Positions 6,223 to 8,057 of a stretch of 8,057 nt of DNA are shown in pieces. Position 1 is the first letter of the stretch. Each line of letters starts with the position of its first letter. The notes beneath the pieces were generated by a model, which had not been told where the DNA came from, did not search any database, and saw only the letters and a list, made by a program, of their open reading frames with translations. The stretch comes from Chloroflexota bacterium (GTDB lineage: Bacteria > Chloroflexota > Anaerolineae > 4572-78). The translations under genes were made by a program, and so were the position numbers. The stretch spans positions 1 to 8,057 of the forward strand of contig JAJRUC010000241.1 of assembly GCA_024278015.1 (NCBI GenBank). The letters run 5' to 3'.

Positions 6223-8057
6223 TTACAACCTTTTGCGACCGGCTTGCCAAAAGGCAATTAACAGGCTGGCAATTACAATAACCACCGTCATGCCAACCAG
6301 AGGCATCAGCCAGGCCGGGCGCTCTGCCGGGGCGGCAGAGACATTCTGGGCCAAAACGGGCGGCGCGACGGGCTTAACCGGGGTGGGGACGGGCGGCGCG
6401 TCTGCCGATTGCTCAACGGCCACGGGGGTCATCTCCACTGCAATGGCCTCGCTTAACGCCTGCTCCGCTCCACTTTGGGTGAGGGGTCTGGTATCCAGCG
6501 AATTCATCGCATCCGGGGTGATGAAGGTCAAATTTCCCTTCAAATTCCAGTAGCGCGAAACAACGGCCTCAACGGCTTCCTGCAATGCGTCATCGGTGGT
6601 GCCGGTTATAGCCAGAATGGCTTTCGATTTATGCCAGGGAGAAGCCAGCAATTGCACATAGCCCAGGTCGGCAGCGGGCGATAATCTGAAGATGACCTCA
6701 TCGAGCTTTTGCTCTATCACGTCGGTGCCGGGCACAAAGGGTTGGGGCAGTTGAGCGTTGAGGGCTTGCAGCACCGGGTTTCGGGTGGGGCGGCCAAGTA
6801 CAATCAAATGATGGGCCTCCGCTTCCACGGCGGCTACTGAATCGGCCAGGATGATTTGCGGAAAGGTGGCCTGCCCCCGCGACAAACTGCCCAGCAACGC
6901 GGCCAGGCGCATTGCCATTTGCGTTTCGTCAACGGTGGGTTGGGCCGGCAGCACCAGCAGCGTGTCTTCCAAACGAGGGTCGGCCTGGAAGGGGTACGGA
7001 AACTGGTTCAGGCTGAAGAAAGTTTCATCGCCGGTTTGCTCCTGATGCGGCAATTTCAGCGTTGATGTATCTTTTACCACAAACCACACCTGGTCTGTGT
7101 CGGGTAAAATACACTTGTTCGGCAACCGCAAATCTACTTGCAATCCCAACCGGTTGTAACCCGACGGGTTGAACGGGGCGTTGCTTAAATTAGCGGTCAA
7201 ATGCCCCGCGCCGGCCGTAGCGTCGCTCAGCAAGGTGCTGGCAATGGGCCGCTGGTTGAAGAACAGGCTCACTTGAGAGCGGTCATAATCGATAATTTGC
7301 GAATGGGAAAAATATAAATCAAAAGCGGCGGTGTCTTCCGGCAGCCAGCCGGGGGGAATATCAAAATAATAATTCAGCCGGTTCGATGATTGCCCCTTCA
7401 GCACCTGGTCGCTGTATCCCAACTGGGCCAGGCTGATGGCCTCTTGTCCAAAGGGCTGATTGCGGTCAAAATCAGGTTGAATATTGGCCTTGACAACCGC
7501 CACCTGCCCGCTAAAGCCCGGAAAGCGGGGGCGGGTGCTTAAGGCGCGGGCGGCTTTGCGCACGGCTTGCGGCGTATCGCCGGTGACAAGCATCACGGCG
7601 TAGCCTTCATCCCAGGGCGAAGCAATCTCCTGCAAAAGGCCATCGGTGGGGGCCACAAATTGCCCGGCGGCCATAAAGGCGAGCCGTTTGGCGGCAAAAG
7701 TGACGCTTTGTTCGGCGGCGGCGGCTTCGGTCACCACCGAGGCGGTCAGCGCACCGGTGTTCAGCGGGCCGGTTGATTGGCTCAGAACAGACAGGCCGTT
7801 TTCCACCACGGTGCCGGTCAACGCCTCAGAAAAACTGACATCCACCGTAAACACAGCCGATTTGTTGGCTGCCAGCAATTGCCCGGCCCAGGTTACGGTG
7901 GCTTGCGCCGGCAGTGTATCGCAATTGGGCGAGCAAGCGACGGGTTGGGCCTGTGGCGACAGGGCAGCAACCACATCGAAAGTGACGGGCCGGGTCCGGG
8001 TATTGGTCACAATGTAACGGTAGGTTATCGATTGCCCGGCCTGCACGGCGGCGGGGC
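6223..8057 (-). CDS. BcsB-like carbohydrate-binding membrane protein with DUF11-like domain (5' end missing)
   Basis: This is the C-terminal part (611 codons visible) of a large extracytoplasmic protein related to BcsB, the membrane-anchored partner of cellulose synthase. The frame stays open to the right edge. A GTG at 8046 falls inside a domain, so it is not taken as the start, but residues are numbered from it. Residues 1-108 form a DUF11-like beta-sandwich (VQAGQSITYRYIVTNT). Residues 118-188 resemble the C-terminal half of a flavodoxin-like domain (IASPWDEGYAVMLVTGDT). Residues 205-335 match the BcsB carbohydrate-binding jelly roll (LGYSDQVLKG, YYFDIPPGWLP, SLFFNQRPIAS). Residues 361-516 form a second flavodoxin-like domain (LLVLPAQPT, LIVLGRPTRNP, LLASPWHKSKAILAITG). 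Residues 535-577 are a Pro/Ala/Val-rich linker, and about 579-600 form a single membrane helix followed by a basic tail (GRKRL). The order matches the second half of BcsB. No cellulose synthase is visible, so the partner and glycan are unknown. Confidence 0.8.
   Translation of the reverse strand, partial: PAAVQAGQSITYRYIVTNTRTRPVTFDVVAALSPQAQPVACSPNCDTLPAQATVTWAGQLLAANKSAVFTVDVSFSEALTGTVVENGLSVLSQSTGPLNTGALTASVVTEAAAAEQSVTFAAKRLAFMAAGQFVAPTDGLLQEIASPWDEGYAVMLVTGDTPQAVRKAARALSTRPRFPGFSGQVAVVKANIQPDFDRNQPFGQEAISLAQLGYSDQVLKGQSSNRLNYYFDIPPGWLPEDTAAFDLYFSHSQIIDYDRSQVSLFFNQRPIASTLLSDATAGAGHLTANLSNAPFNPSGYNRLGLQVDLRLPNKCILPDTDQVWFVVKDTSTLKLPHQEQTGDETFFSLNQFPYPFQADPRLEDTLLVLPAQPTVDETQMAMRLAALLGSLSRGQATFPQIILADSVAAVEAEAHHLIVLGRPTRNPVLQALNAQLPQPFVPGTDVIEQKLDEVIFRLSPAADLGYVQLLASPWHKSKAILAITGTTDDALQEAVEAVVSRYWNLKGNLTFITPDAMNSLDTRPLTQSGAEQALSEAIAVEMTPVAVEQSADAPPVPTPVKPVAPPVLAQNVSAAPAERPAWLMPLVGMTVVIVIASLLIAFWQAGRKRL

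Overview
This window is bacterial, with roughly 50-55% GC by eye, and it is almost filled by one minus-strand gene cluster for making and exporting a surface or extracellular polysaccharide. No taxonomic marker gene is present. The style of the proteins (a BcsB-like protein with a DUF11-type beta-sandwich, paired with GT4, Wzx and Wzy-like proteins) is compatible with Chloroflexota of the Anaerolineae type. That placement is a low-confidence inference.

In transcription order (right to left) the cluster holds: the C-terminal part of a BcsB-like, membrane-anchored carbohydrate-binding protein that runs off the right edge; a Wzx-type flippase; a first sulfotransferase (Sulfotransfer_3-like); a second sulfotransferase of a different type (Sulfotransfer_2-like); an O-antigen ligase/Wzy-type polymerase; and a GT4 glycosyltransferase. 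Intergenic gaps are 6, -4, -4, 14 and 13 nt. The two 4-nt overlaps use the unusual coupled start/stop sequences TTGA and GTGA. The six genes therefore look like one transcript whose promoter lies beyond the right edge.

Inferred function: a lipid-linked repeat unit is built on the cytoplasmic side (the GT4 enzyme adds a sugar), the two sulfotransferases decorate it with sulfate from PAPS, Wzx flips it and the Wzy-like protein polymerises or ligates it. The BcsB-like protein may hold or guide the emerging polymer outside the membrane, although BcsB normally works with the cellulose synthase BcsA, which is not visible here. The product would be a sulfated polysaccharide.

The most notable features are: (i) a DUF11-like domain that appears to sit inside the first flavodoxin-like domain of the BcsB-like protein; (ii) a run of nine G at codons 24-28 of the flippase gene, a possible on/off switch by slippage; (iii) a His in place of the usual P-loop Lys in the second sulfotransferase; and (iv) three diverged copies of a ~45-50 bp extragenic repeat, two of them in inverted orientation, in the non-coding left end.

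Positions 1-467 hold no convincing gene. They contain the repeat cluster and AT-rich sequence, and no clear terminator follows the GT4 gene.
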